From NCBI GenBank assembly GCA_009773075.1, contig WOUX01000015.1, forward strand, positions 1 through 15,813: a stretch of DNA of 15,813 bases, read 5' to 3'. Positions 1-7,222 of the stretch are shown one piece after another. Source of the stretch: a bacterium. GTDB lineage: Bacteria > Desulfobacterota > UBA8473. The notes beneath the pieces were generated by a model. That model saw only the letters and a list, made by a program, of their open reading frames with translations, did no database searches and was not told the DNA's origin. Both the position numbers and the translations under genes were made by a program. Each line of letters begins with the position of its first letter. The stretch's first letter is position 1.

Positions 1-32
1 CGCCCCGAAAATCCCTTCTCACCCACAATTAT

Positions 33-52
33 CTTCAGTTGTCAAAGAACAG
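33..52 (-). promoter_or_regulatory. boxA-like antitermination site, left end
   Basis: Read on the minus strand this is CTGTTCTTTGACAACTGAAG, a close match to the boxA sequence (TGTTCTTTGAAAACT type) that NusB/S10 bind in rRNA leaders and 16S-23S spacers. It differs at one base from the copy at 15768-15787, and the similarity continues for a few bases beyond (a TTGTGG block). It points out of the window, so an rRNA gene should lie to the left. No rRNA sequence is visible here. I found no convincing minus-strand promoter behind it. Confidence 0.65.
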
Positions 53-83
53 AACGACAAAATACCTTTAAAAACCCTAATTT

Positions 84-103
84 TCAGGACGAACTAATTC
101 GTT
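84..103. repeat. Degenerate copy of the GGATGAAC palindrome
   Basis: This 20-base stretch matches 15706-15725 at 19 of 20 positions. At the right end the same unit has a second, perfectly complementary arm; here the right arm has decayed (GTTGAAT instead of GTTCATCC), so the hairpin is short. It lies about 30 bases from the left boxA-like site. It looks like one member of an interspersed palindromic repeat family. Confidence 0.55.
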
Positions 104-108
104 GAATA

Positions 109-143
109 AAAACCGTAAACTATAAACTGAGAACCGTAAACGG
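109..143 (-). repeat. Heptameric tandem repeat, five units
   Basis: On the minus strand this reads as five 7-base units: CCGTTTA, CGGTTCT, CAGTTTA, TAGTTTA, CGGTTTT. The period of 7 and the YRGTTTA-like consensus recur at 8675-8702. Such short heptad tracts are known from several bacterial genomes (for example the STRR repeats of cyanobacteria). It lies between the left boxA-like site and the carD promoter; apart from this and the neighbouring signals, bases 1-311 hold no gene that I can see. Confidence 0.6.
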
Positions 144-241
144 TTACAATCGTAACTGGTACCTTTCCAAGTTATAGATGTTATCTCACTGCCTTGTTTT
201 TAAGCTTAGTTTACAGAAATCATCCTCTGAGAATAATTTTA

Positions 242-270
242 TTGACTATATCGCTAAAATGTGTTAAATT
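242..270 (+). promoter_or_regulatory. Sigma-70-type promoter of carD
   Basis: TTGACT (242-247) and TAAATT (265-270) are separated by 17 bases, matching the sigma-70 -35/-10 layout with 5 of 6 and 4 of 6 consensus positions. It lies about 40 bases before carD and would start transcription near 277, giving a short leader with a good ribosome site (AGGGAGG around 297-303). Confidence 0.75.
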
Positions 271-311
271 TCATTGAAAAAAACAATTAAAGAAGAGGGA
301 GGTACTATCGG

Positions 312-794
312 ATGTTTAAAATTGGAGATATAGCCGTATATCCTTCCCATGGTGTAGGGGTTATTCAGTCTATCGAGAACAAAAAGATTTTCGATAATGA
401 ACAGACATTCTTTATATTCAGGATATTGGACAGTGATATGACTATAATGATTCCGATAAATAATATTGCAATGGTTGGCTTAAGAAGGGTGATTCATCTG
501 GAAGAAGTTCCCAAAGTATACGACATATTAAAAAAGAAAGATATTGAGATTGAAAATCAAACATGGAATAGAAGATATCGTGAGTATATGCAAAAGATAA
601 AGAGCGGTTCGGTATTTGAGGTGGCCGAGGTTCTTAGAGACCTCTTCATCTTAAAACTAGAAAAGGACCTTTCTTTTGGGGAAAGAAAGATGTTAGATTC
701 AGCCAGGAATCTTTTGGTAAAAGAACTCTCCATTGCTCAAAATAGTTCTGAAGAGATAATAGAAGGTAACATTATGAGTATTTTTAATTGTTAA
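312..794 (+). CDS. carD: CarD/CdnL-family RNA polymerase-binding regulator
   Basis: This 160-residue protein is a full-length CarD/CdnL-type transcription factor. In this family an N-terminal Tudor-like domain binds the RNA polymerase beta subunit, and a C-terminal helical domain contacts the upstream edge of the -10 region to stabilise open complexes, often at rRNA promoters. Here residues 1-60 are the beta-rich part (start FKIGDIAVYPSHGVGVI), and residues 65-142 the helical part with the conserved tryptophan W85 in NQTWNRRYREYM. The ATG at 312 follows a good ribosome site and a sigma-70-type promoter. The next gene is 174 bases away behind a strong hairpin, so carD is probably mostly a single-gene transcript. 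If rRNA operons really flank this window, the position next to one is notable but may be coincidence. Confidence 0.93.
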   Translation: MFKIGDIAVYPSHGVGVIQSIENKKIFDNEQTFFIFRILDSDMTIMIPINNIAMVGLRRVIHLEEVPKVYDILKKKDIEIENQTWNRRYREYMQKIKSGSVFEVAEVLRDLFILKLEKDLSFGERKMLDSARNLLVKELSIAQNSSEEIIEGNIMSIFNC

Positions 795-852
795 GATGTT
801 GCCCTTATACGTGTGAACTATATCTTACCTATAATTAAGTTTTTTTTAACCT

Positions 853-898
853 AGCCATTTATCCCTGCCCATAGGAGAGGGGTGAATGGCTGATTTTC
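853..898 (+). terminator. Hairpin after carD, probable terminator
   Basis: AGCCATTTATCCCT (853-866) pairs with AGGGGTGAATGGCT (878-891) to give a 14-pair stem with two G-U pairs and an 11-base loop. It is followed by GATTTTC, a weak U-tract. It sits between carD and the yacL-like gene, where a terminator or attenuator is plausible. A run of eight T at 840-847 comes before the hairpin and does not help it. Confidence 0.5.
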
Positions 899-968
899 AT
901 GTGCAGAATCTAACTTTAACATACTTTACCCATTAGCAGAATTCACAGGAAAGGAGGTGACACTAAAT

Positions 969-1969
969 ATGGGTACTACTGTTTTACGTATTTTTTTGAT
1001 TTTATCCTGCTCGGCTGTTGGTTACTATGCTGCTTATGAGTTTTTGAATTCTGTATACCCAGCATTGTCGGGAGCAATAATAGGCTCAATCATTTCAACC
1101 GTAATCCTTATCTTAGAACAACGCATTGTAAGATATCCTTTGAGGGCTATAATCGGAGGAGCCATAGGGTTAATCGCTGGTCTTATTGTAGCAAATCTGT
1201 TTTCCTATATATTTTTGCTGGGGTTGCTTAAAGGGCAGGTACCCGGTCTTTTACTCCATATATTAACAAACTTCATAGTCGGATATCTAGGCTTAAAAAT
1301 AGGGAGCAAGAAAGGAGAAACAAGAGACAACCTCTGGGAGAAAGTCCTAAGATATTGGATACCAGCGTGATAATAGATGGCAGAATAGCCGACATCTGCG
1401 AAACTGGTTTCATTGAGGGAACATTTATCATACCCCAATTTATTCTTCAAGAATTACAGCATATTGCCGATTCTTCTGATTCAATTAAGCGAACCAGGGG
1501 CAGGAGAGGTTTAGATATTTTAAATAAGATGCAAAAACAGGTTGACCTTGATGTGAGAATAGTGGAACATGATTTTCCAAAGATAAAGGATGTTGATACC
1601 AAGCTGGTAGCCTTAGCTAAAGAAATGAACGCAAAGGTTATTACTAATGATTTCAACCTGAACAAGGTGGCAGAACTTCAGGGTATCTCTGTCTTAAATA
1701 TAAACCAACTGGCAAATGCTCTCAAACCCGTGGTTTTGCCGGGTGAGGTTATGAATGTTAGGATACTGAAAGAGGGTAAGGAATCAGGACAGGGGGTGGC
1801 CTATCTCGATGATGGTACTATGGTTATAGTAGATAATGCTAAAAGGTATATGGGAAAAAACATTGAGGTAACAGTGACCAGTGTTCTTCAAACTACTGCT
1901 GGTAGGATGATTTTTACTGAATTAAAAGACGAAGCACCGGCTGAGCTTGTTCATAATTTAGGGTACTAG
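969..1969 (+). pseudogene. YacL-like membrane PIN-TRAM protein, frameshifted
   Basis: Two overlapping frames together make one YacL-type protein of about 333 residues (B. subtilis YacL is slightly longer). The first frame starts at the ATG at 969, behind AAGGAGG at 951-957; a GTG at 957 lies inside that ribosome site and is unlikely. It encodes four hydrophobic segments and ends at 1370. The second frame continues with LDTSVIIDGRIADI, a PIN nuclease domain with acidic residues in LDTS, QELQHIAD, DVDTKLVALA and TNDFNLN, then a TRAM domain starting near PGEVMNV, to the stop at 1969. The second frame has only a TTG (1355) as a possible start and no ribosome site. A shift to the -1 frame somewhere around 1319-1353 would join the parts; for example one missing A in CTAAGATATTG (1347-1357). 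The biological role of YacL proteins is poorly known; RNA binding or cleavage is suggested by the domains. It could be a real lesion, a sequence error, or recoding. Confidence 0.8.
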
Positions 1970-1982
1970 TTAAGAGGATTAC

Positions 1983-2693
1983 ATGAGGGTTATTGCCCTG
2001 ATCCCCGCTGCTGGTGTGGGGAAAAGAATGGGTACAAGTATTAATAAGCCGTTTCTTCACATAGGCAATAAACCAATCTTAGCTCAAACCCTTTTGAGGT
2101 TTGAAGATTCACCAAATATCAGTGAAGTTTATGTTATTGTTTCCAAAAAAGAGGAAATACGCTGCAGAGAAAATATAATAAAACAGTATAATTTGAAAAA
2201 AGTTACTAAGATAGTTATAGGTGGTATTGAGAGATACGATTCTGTTAAGAACGGCCTGGATGCAATCGAATCGAAGTGTGATATAGTGATGATACACGAT
2301 GGCCTTCGCCCCTTTATTACCACTCAACTGATAGATGAATCCATATCAAAGACCCTCCAATATGATGCAGCTGTAGTTGCCATTCCAATAAAAGAAACAG
2401 TTAAAGTCATTTCTTCTGGTGGAAAGATAATAAAAACGTTGGATAGGAATAAACTCTGGCTTGCCCAGACTCCTCAGACTTTTAAGTATGATATTATAAA
2501 AAGGGCTTACGAAAATGCCTTTGAAAATAATATCTGCGGTACTGATGATTCATCCTTGGTAGAGCTTTTAGGAGTACAGGTTAAAATCATAATGGGTTCT
2601 TATGAGAACATCAAAATTACAACCCAGGAGGATTTGACTATAGCCGAGGCTTTTCTTAAAAATCAAGATATCGCTGTAAATATTAACAGTTGA
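1983..2693 (+). CDS. ispD: 2-C-methyl-D-erythritol 4-phosphate cytidylyltransferase
   Basis: IspD couples MEP to CTP, giving CDP-methylerythritol, the third step of the MEP isoprenoid pathway in the cytosol. The 236-residue length is typical. Motifs in order: nucleotide-binding PAAGVGKRMG at 8-17 with K22-P23 after it, GGIERYDSVKNGL at 80-92, HDGLRPF at 105-111, AQTPQTF at 161-167, TDDSSLVE at 187-194 and NIKITTQEDL at 209-218. The ATG at 1983 follows AGAGGATT, 13 bases after the yacL-like stop, so both are probably co-transcribed. The stop codon lies in two 7-base units (CAGTTGA, CAGTATT), so the last few residues may come from repeat sequence. ispF follows after 111 bases, the usual partnership in this pathway. 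Confidence 0.96.
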   Translation: MRVIALIPAAGVGKRMGTSINKPFLHIGNKPILAQTLLRFEDSPNISEVYVIVSKKEEIRCRENIIKQYNLKKVTKIVIGGIERYDSVKNGLDAIESKCDIVMIHDGLRPFITTQLIDESISKTLQYDAAVVAIPIKETVKVISSGGKIIKTLDRNKLWLAQTPQTFKYDIIKRAYENAFENNICGTDDSSLVELLGVQVKIIMGSYENIKITTQEDLTIAEAFLKNQDIAVNINS

Positions 2694-2738
2694 CAGTATT
2701 ATAAGACTGAATGGTTAAACCCTCCTAATGGCATTAAC

Positions 2739-2767
2739 TTGATTGCATAGGAATTTGCATTTTAAAT
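2739..2767 (+). promoter_or_regulatory. Possible promoter before ispF
   Basis: TTGATT (2739-2744) and TTAAAT (2762-2767) are 17 bases apart in the 111-base gap between ispD and ispF. The -10 matches only 4 of 6 positions. In such AT-rich sequence this could be chance; the gap itself suggests ispF may have its own start. Confidence 0.35.
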
Positions 2768-2804
2768 AACTTTAGGTACTTAACTTGAGGTTCGAGGATG
2801 GATT

Positions 2805-3284
2805 ATGAAAGTAGGTTTTGGTTATGATGTTCATCAATTGGTAGAGGGCAGGAAACTCATATTGGGCGGTGTAGAGATACCTTATAAAGAAGGGTTGCTG
2901 GGACATTCTGACGGCGATGTTCTTCTTCATGCTATTTGTGATGCCTTACTGGGAGCTATCGGAGCGGGTGATCTGGGTAAACATTTCCCTGAAAACGATC
3001 TGAAATCTAAAGGTATATCCAGCTTAGAATTACTGCGGGTAGTCAAAATTTTAAAAGAAGAGAGAGGGTTCAGGACAAACAACATTGATTGCACCGTAGT
3101 AGCCCAAAATCCCAAGTTGGCTGAATACATACCCAAGATGGAGAAAAGCATTGCCGGGGTTTTAGGTATTGATGCCAAAAAAGTTAATGTAAAGGCTACT
3201 ACCACAGAGGGATTGGGCTTCACTGGTAAGGGAGAGGGGATAGCTGCCTATGCAGTGGTCTCGGTGAGGTCCATCGAGTTTTAG
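2805..3284 (+). CDS. ispF: 2-C-methyl-D-erythritol 2,4-cyclodiphosphate synthase
   Basis: IspF converts CDP-methylerythritol 2-phosphate to the 2,4-cyclodiphosphate and CMP, the fifth MEP-pathway step, as a trimer. The 159 residues match the family length. Zinc ligands are D8 and H10 in GYDVH and H42 in LLHAICDALLGAIG; the HSDGDV motif is at 34-39, and the C-terminal substrate site KATTTEGLGFTGKGEGIAA is intact. The ATG at 2805 has CGAGGA six bases upstream. IspE, the kinase acting between IspD and IspF, is not in the window. Confidence 0.97.
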   Translation: MKVGFGYDVHQLVEGRKLILGGVEIPYKEGLLGHSDGDVLLHAICDALLGAIGAGDLGKHFPENDLKSKGISSLELLRVVKILKEERGFRTNNIDCTVVAQNPKLAEYIPKMEKSIAGVLGIDAKKVNVKATTTEGLGFTGKGEGIAAYAVVSVRSIEF

Positions 3285-3342
3285 AACAATAGATTGACTG
3301 CCAGAAGAAACTCGAATAAGAAAGTGTTATTACAGTCAACTA

Positions 3343-3368
3343 CCATCGTTAAAAGTCGATGGATTTTC
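3343..3368 (+). terminator. Weak hairpin after ispF
   Basis: CCATCG (3343-3348) and CGATGG (3357-3362) form a six-pair stem with an 8-base loop, followed by ATTTTC. The stem is short and the T-run brief, so termination may be partial or absent. The surrounding 141-base gap (3285-3425) also has an inverted pair TTGACTG/CAGTCAA of unknown meaning. Confidence 0.3.
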
Positions 3369-3425
3369 TCCCGTTCCCCGAGTGGGATAATAATTGAAAA
3401 GGGTATTAGGGGATAGATAAATAAA

Positions 3426-4157
3426 TTGCTTAGAACAGTCTATTTTTGGCTCGTGATTACTCTTTCTACTATAATAACTCTACCCTTATTTGCTTTTAGT
3501 CACCCCTTCGATAGGAGAGGCATGGTAATCAAGTTTTACGCCAATATATGGGGCAGATTGAATCTCTATACCAGTGGTGTGAGACTCAAGATAAGTGGGC
3601 TGGAGAATATCATTAAGGATAAACCCCAGATATTTATGGCAAACCACCAGAGTATTTATGATATTCTTGCATTAATTACACTGCCTCTTCATTTTGTATG
3701 GATTGCAAAGAAAGAGTTATTCAGGATTCCTCTCTTAGGGTGGGCAATGGCATTAGCAGGCTGTGTAAGTATTGATAGGTTTAATCCCCGTAAAACCCAG
3801 GGTGGTATGAACTATATCCATACCAAGATACAAAAGGGGGCCTCAATAATAATCTTCCCTGAGGGGACGAGGAGTTATGATGGGACACTCCAACCTTTCA
3901 AAAAAGGAGGGTTTACTCTGGCTATGAGGGCTAAAATTCCCATAGTCCCAATTACACTAATAGGTACTGGAAAGGTTATGCAAAGGGGTACAAGGAAGGT
4001 TCATCCCGGAAATATTAAAATTATAATTGACAAACCTATAGAGACCCTTAATTTAGGATTAAAGGACAGAGAAAACCTTATTTATAGAGTACAAGAGATC
4101 ATCGGTAAAAATCTGTCCGAAAATTTAAAACTACCAGCCAAATTGGAGGTGAGATGA
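3426..4157 (+). CDS. plsC: 1-acyl-sn-glycerol-3-phosphate acyltransferase
   Basis: This enzyme adds the second acyl chain to lysophosphatidic acid to make phosphatidic acid at the inner membrane. The 243-residue protein has an N-terminal hydrophobic segment (about 4-25), the catalytic HX4D motif at H74-D79 (NHQSIYD), a block around 112-120 (GCVSIDRFN), the substrate-binding FPEGTRS at 144-150, and a VPITLIGTG segment near 175. It probably starts with TTG at 3426, with AGGGGAT about a dozen bases upstream; no ATG is available before the first membrane segment. Its stop overlaps the ftsK start (ATGA at 4154-4157), showing translational coupling. The precise acyl donor (acyl-CoA or acyl-ACP) cannot be read from sequence. 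Confidence 0.93.
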   Translation: MLRTVYFWLVITLSTIITLPLFAFSHPFDRRGMVIKFYANIWGRLNLYTSGVRLKISGLENIIKDKPQIFMANHQSIYDILALITLPLHFVWIAKKELFRIPLLGWAMALAGCVSIDRFNPRKTQGGMNYIHTKIQKGASIIIFPEGTRSYDGTLQPFKKGGFTLAMRAKIPIVPITLIGTGKVMQRGTRKVHPGNIKIIIDKPIETLNLGLKDRENLIYRVQEIIGKNLSENLKLPAKLEVR

Positions 4158-6388
4158 ATAAGATAATATCGTTCATCTCTAAAAATAGGATAATAAGGGA
4201 AGTCTGTGGGTTAATAATCTTTGCCGTAACTGTTTTCATCACTTCCAGTCTAATATCTTATGACCCAGCAGATCCATCATTTAACAACTATGTCCCTAAT
4301 GTAACTAAAGTTAATAACCTATGGGGGGTTGTTGGGGCTTATTTGTCTGATGGCCTTTTACAGGTTTTTGGTTTAGCTTCTTATCTCTTTTCGATTATTC
4401 TATTTGTTGTTTCTTTCCGATTATTTGTTAGGAAAGAGGTTAAATTCAATTTATACAAGTTGATAAGTTTTGTCTTCTTGCTGTTATCAACAACCGGAAT
4501 TTTAAGCATGGGAGTTACTCAGATAAATTTTTTTGACCAGCCAATCATTGCGGGAGGAGTTTTAGGTGGGGTTTTCGTAAGTGAATTAGTGAGATACTTC
4601 AATAAAATGGGGGCTTATACTCTGCTCATTTTAGTTTTTATATCCTCTTTAATGATTAGTGCAAACATATCTTTTGTATGGCTTGTAAATAAAATCAGAG
4701 ATTTATTAGCGAATACATTAGAGCGTTTTAAAAGTGGTTCTATCATATATAGAGGGAGACTAAAATATGCCAAGGGAAAATCATCGACCATAGAAAAAAA
4801 GAAGATGCCCTTGGTGTCTACCCCCCCCGTCATTACAGATTCTTCAGGCAAGGATCAAGGAACGAAAGAAAGGAATGCCTTAATACAGGAAGAATTTGAC
4901 TTCCCGAAGCCAAAAGGTACTTATCAATTACCTTCCCTATCGCTTTTAGAAGACAAGGAACAAAGGACTGCCAAGGTAGATAGAGAGAGTTTAGTAATGA
5001 ATTCCAAGATTCTCGAGAAAAAACTCTCCGATTTCGGGGTAGAAGGAAGGGTTACAGAAGTTAGCCCTGGCCCTGTGATAACCATGTATGAATATGAGCC
5101 TGCGCCGGGGATTAAGATCAACCGAATAGCAAATCTGTCTGATGACCTGGCACTGGCACTCAGTGCGATCAGTGTTCGGATAGTAGCCCCTATCCCTGGC
5201 AAGTCTGTTGTAGGGATAGAGATACCAAATTCTATCAGAGAGGCGGTTTTTTTTAAGGATGTAGTCGGTCAAGAGACTTATCAGAAAGCCACTTCAAAAC
5301 TTACTATAGTTTTGGGGAAGGATATATTCGGAAACCCCGTGGTCACAGATCTTGCAAAGATGCCGCATTTGTTGATAGCCGGGGCAACAGGAACAGGCAA
5401 GAGTATCTCTGTAAATTCAATGATCTGTAGTCTTTTGTATAAGGCCACCCCAGAAGAAGTGAAGATGATAATGATAGATCCCAAAAGGCTCGAACTGTCA
5501 GCATACGATGGGATCCCACATCTTTTAAACCCAGTAGTAACTGAACCCAAACAGGCTGCTATAGTATTGAAATGGTTAGTTGAGGAAATGGAACGCAGGT
5601 ATCGGCTACTGGCAGAAAAAGGGGTTAGAAATATAGACCGTTATAACCAGAAGCTGGAGGGTGAATCAACAGGTACCACCCGTATAGTCCTAGACCTAAA
5701 GAAGGATTATTCATTGAATGAGGAAGCTGAACCCAAAGAGCGACATAAAAGGTTACCTTATATTGCGGTGATTATAGATGAATTGGCGGATCTGATGATG
5801 ATTTCATCGAAGGAAGTGGAGGAATCCATAGCCAGGTTAGCTCAGATGGCAAGGGCGGCTGGGATTCATATGATCGTTGCCACACAGCGTCCTTCTGTAG
5901 ATGTATTAACCGGAATAATTAAGGTGAATTTTCCTGCCAGAATTTCTTTCCAGGTGTCGTCCAAAATAGACTCACGTACTATTCTAGATGCAAACGGTGC
6001 AGAACACCTGTTAGGATCAGGGGATATGCTTTTCCTGTTACCAGGCACCTCAAAGCTCCAACGAATTCATGGGGCATATCTTTCTGAAGGGGAGGTTAAA
6101 AGGGTAGTTGCTTTTATTAAAGGGCAAAGTCCACCAGCTTATAACCAATCTATACTTGAGCCTAAAGGAGATGTTTATTCCAAAACCGATGATGAGTATG
6201 ACGAAAGGTATGATGAGGCCGTGGAATTGGTTGCTAATGCAAGACAGGCTTCAATTTCAATGATACAGAGACATATGAGAATAGGTTATAACAGGGCGGC
6301 CAGAATAATTGAGAGGATGGAAGAGGAGGGAGTAATTGGCCCGTCAGACGGGGTTAAGCCAAGAGAGGTTTTGATAAAAAAGCTTTAA
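4154..6388 (+). CDS. ftsK: FtsK/SpoIIIE DNA translocase
   Basis: A 744-residue septal DNA translocase, which pumps chromosome ends out of the closing septum and directs dimer resolution. Four to five hydrophobic segments lie in residues 18-176, followed by a rather short charged linker (about 195-290), the alpha/beta motor with Walker A GATGTGKS at 410-417 and Walker B IIDELADLMM (D542-E543), and a winged-helix gamma domain at about 680-744 (YDEAVELV...RAARIIERMEEEGVIGP) that reads KOPS-type polar sequences. The size is near SpoIIIE rather than the long enterobacterial FtsK. An insert rich in charged residues (about 495-530) precedes Walker B, longer than I expect for the family. It overlaps plsC upstream and lolA downstream. 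Confidence 0.97.
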   Translation: MNKIISFISKNRIIREVCGLIIFAVTVFITSSLISYDPADPSFNNYVPNVTKVNNLWGVVGAYLSDGLLQVFGLASYLFSIILFVVSFRLFVRKEVKFNLYKLISFVFLLLSTTGILSMGVTQINFFDQPIIAGGVLGGVFVSELVRYFNKMGAYTLLILVFISSLMISANISFVWLVNKIRDLLANTLERFKSGSIIYRGRLKYAKGKSSTIEKKKMPLVSTPPVITDSSGKDQGTKERNALIQEEFDFPKPKGTYQLPSLSLLEDKEQRTAKVDRESLVMNSKILEKKLSDFGVEGRVTEVSPGPVITMYEYEPAPGIKINRIANLSDDLALALSAISVRIVAPIPGKSVVGIEIPNSIREAVFFKDVVGQETYQKATSKLTIVLGKDIFGNPVVTDLAKMPHLLIAGATGTGKSISVNSMICSLLYKATPEEVKMIMIDPKRLELSAYDGIPHLLNPVVTEPKQAAIVLKWLVEEMERRYRLLAEKGVRNIDRYNQKLEGESTGTTRIVLDLKKDYSLNEEAEPKERHKRLPYIAVIIDELADLMMISSKEVEESIARLAQMARAAGIHMIVATQRPSVDVLTGIIKVNFPARISFQVSSKIDSRTILDANGAEHLLGSGDMLFLLPGTSKLQRIHGAYLSEGEVKRVVAFIKGQSPPAYNQSILEPKGDVYSKTDDEYDERYDEAVELVANARQASISMIQRHMRIGYNRAARIIERMEEEGVIGPSDGVKPREVLIKKL

Positions 6389-7098
6389 TGAAAATGGTTA
6401 ATGGGACATATATGAGAATCTATCGGTTTATACTCCTTTTTGGAGTGGTATTAACACTTTCGCTTTCTTTTCCTAACCCAACGTTAGGTATTCCCCTGGA
6501 AGAAATCGTTGCTAGGGTTCAAGGGATTTATCAAAAAACAAAGGACTTTAAAGCCGAGTTTATTCAGGAGTCTACCCTGAAATCCATTAATAAGACTCAA
6601 GTGGCAAAGGGGAAAATATACTTTAAAAATCCAGGTAAACTGCGTTGGGATTATTATCATCCTAATAAACAGGAGATTGTTACAGACGGGAAGACCCTTT
6701 GGATGTATATGTCTCAGGATAAGCAGGTGATGATAAGTGAACTGTCAAAGGTGTATCGCTCGAACACCTCTACTTTTTTCCTGTCCGGGATGGGAAATCT
6801 CAAGAGAGATTTTGATGTCCAATTAGTTGAGCCAACTCTCAAAAACGAAGACAAGGGTTACCTGTTGAGACTCGTCCCTAAAGAACCCCAGTCGAATCTT
6901 AATGAACTGTTTCTTTTGGTAGATAAGGTTTCCTTTCAGGTAGCGGAGACCTATTTTTACGATTTCTATGGAAACCTTATTCGAATTAAATTCAAAAATC
7001 CCGTTATAAACCGAGGATTGTCAGATTCAATATTCGTCTTCACCATCCCTAAAGGCGTTGAGGTTATAGAGTCTCCTCAGATGCCCCAGGGTCAATAA
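6388..7098 (+). CDS. lolA: Outer-membrane lipoprotein carrier LolA
   Basis: LolA carries lipoproteins through the periplasm from the LolCDE exporter to the outer membrane. The protein has a signal peptide (hydrophobic core about 12-28, possible cleavage after TLG at 32-34) and the LolA fold with KDFKAEFIQES near 51-61, KGKIYFKNPGKLRWDYYHP near 74-92, then ITDG-like IVTDGKTLWMY near 98-108. The first ATG (6388) overlaps the ftsK stop as TAATG; an internal ATG at 6412 starts right before the signal peptide (MRIYRFILLF) and is also possible. ftsK next to lolA is a recurrent order in several diderm groups. This gene is the clearest proof of an outer membrane. Confidence 0.92.
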   Translation: MKMVNGTYMRIYRFILLFGVVLTLSLSFPNPTLGIPLEEIVARVQGIYQKTKDFKAEFIQESTLKSINKTQVAKGKIYFKNPGKLRWDYYHPNKQEIVTDGKTLWMYMSQDKQVMISELSKVYRSNTSTFFLSGMGNLKRDFDVQLVEPTLKNEDKGYLLRLVPKEPQSNLNELFLLVDKVSFQVAETYFYDFYGNLIRIKFKNPVINRGLSDSIFVFTIPKGVEVIESPQMPQGQ

Positions 7099-7121
7099 AA
7101 ACTTTGCGTACGTTATGCTTA

Positions 7122-7151
7122 TTGTGATGTGTATTCAAAAAGTGGTAAATT
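7122..7151 (+). promoter_or_regulatory. Possible promoter before rimO
   Basis: TTGTGA (7122-7127) and TAAATT (7146-7151) are 18 bases apart in the 124-base gap between lolA and rimO, each matching 4 of 6 consensus positions. I see no terminator after lolA, so rimO may also be read from the upstream operon. Confidence 0.3.
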
Positions 7152-7222
7152 TCTAATTTCCAACCGTAGTTAATCATAATCAGCAAATCCGCCAAGGTAT
7201 ATCAAAAAGCAAAAAATCTCCT

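Noticed and set aside
795..840. TATAAT at 830-835 as a promoter for the yacL-like gene
   Set aside because: No acceptable -35 box lies at 16-18 bases upstream, and the strong hairpin follows directly.
1341..1357. Programmed -1 frameshift in the yacL-like gene
   Set aside because: No X-XXY-YYZ slippery heptamer or obvious downstream pseudoknot is visible; left only as a minor alternative to a base error.
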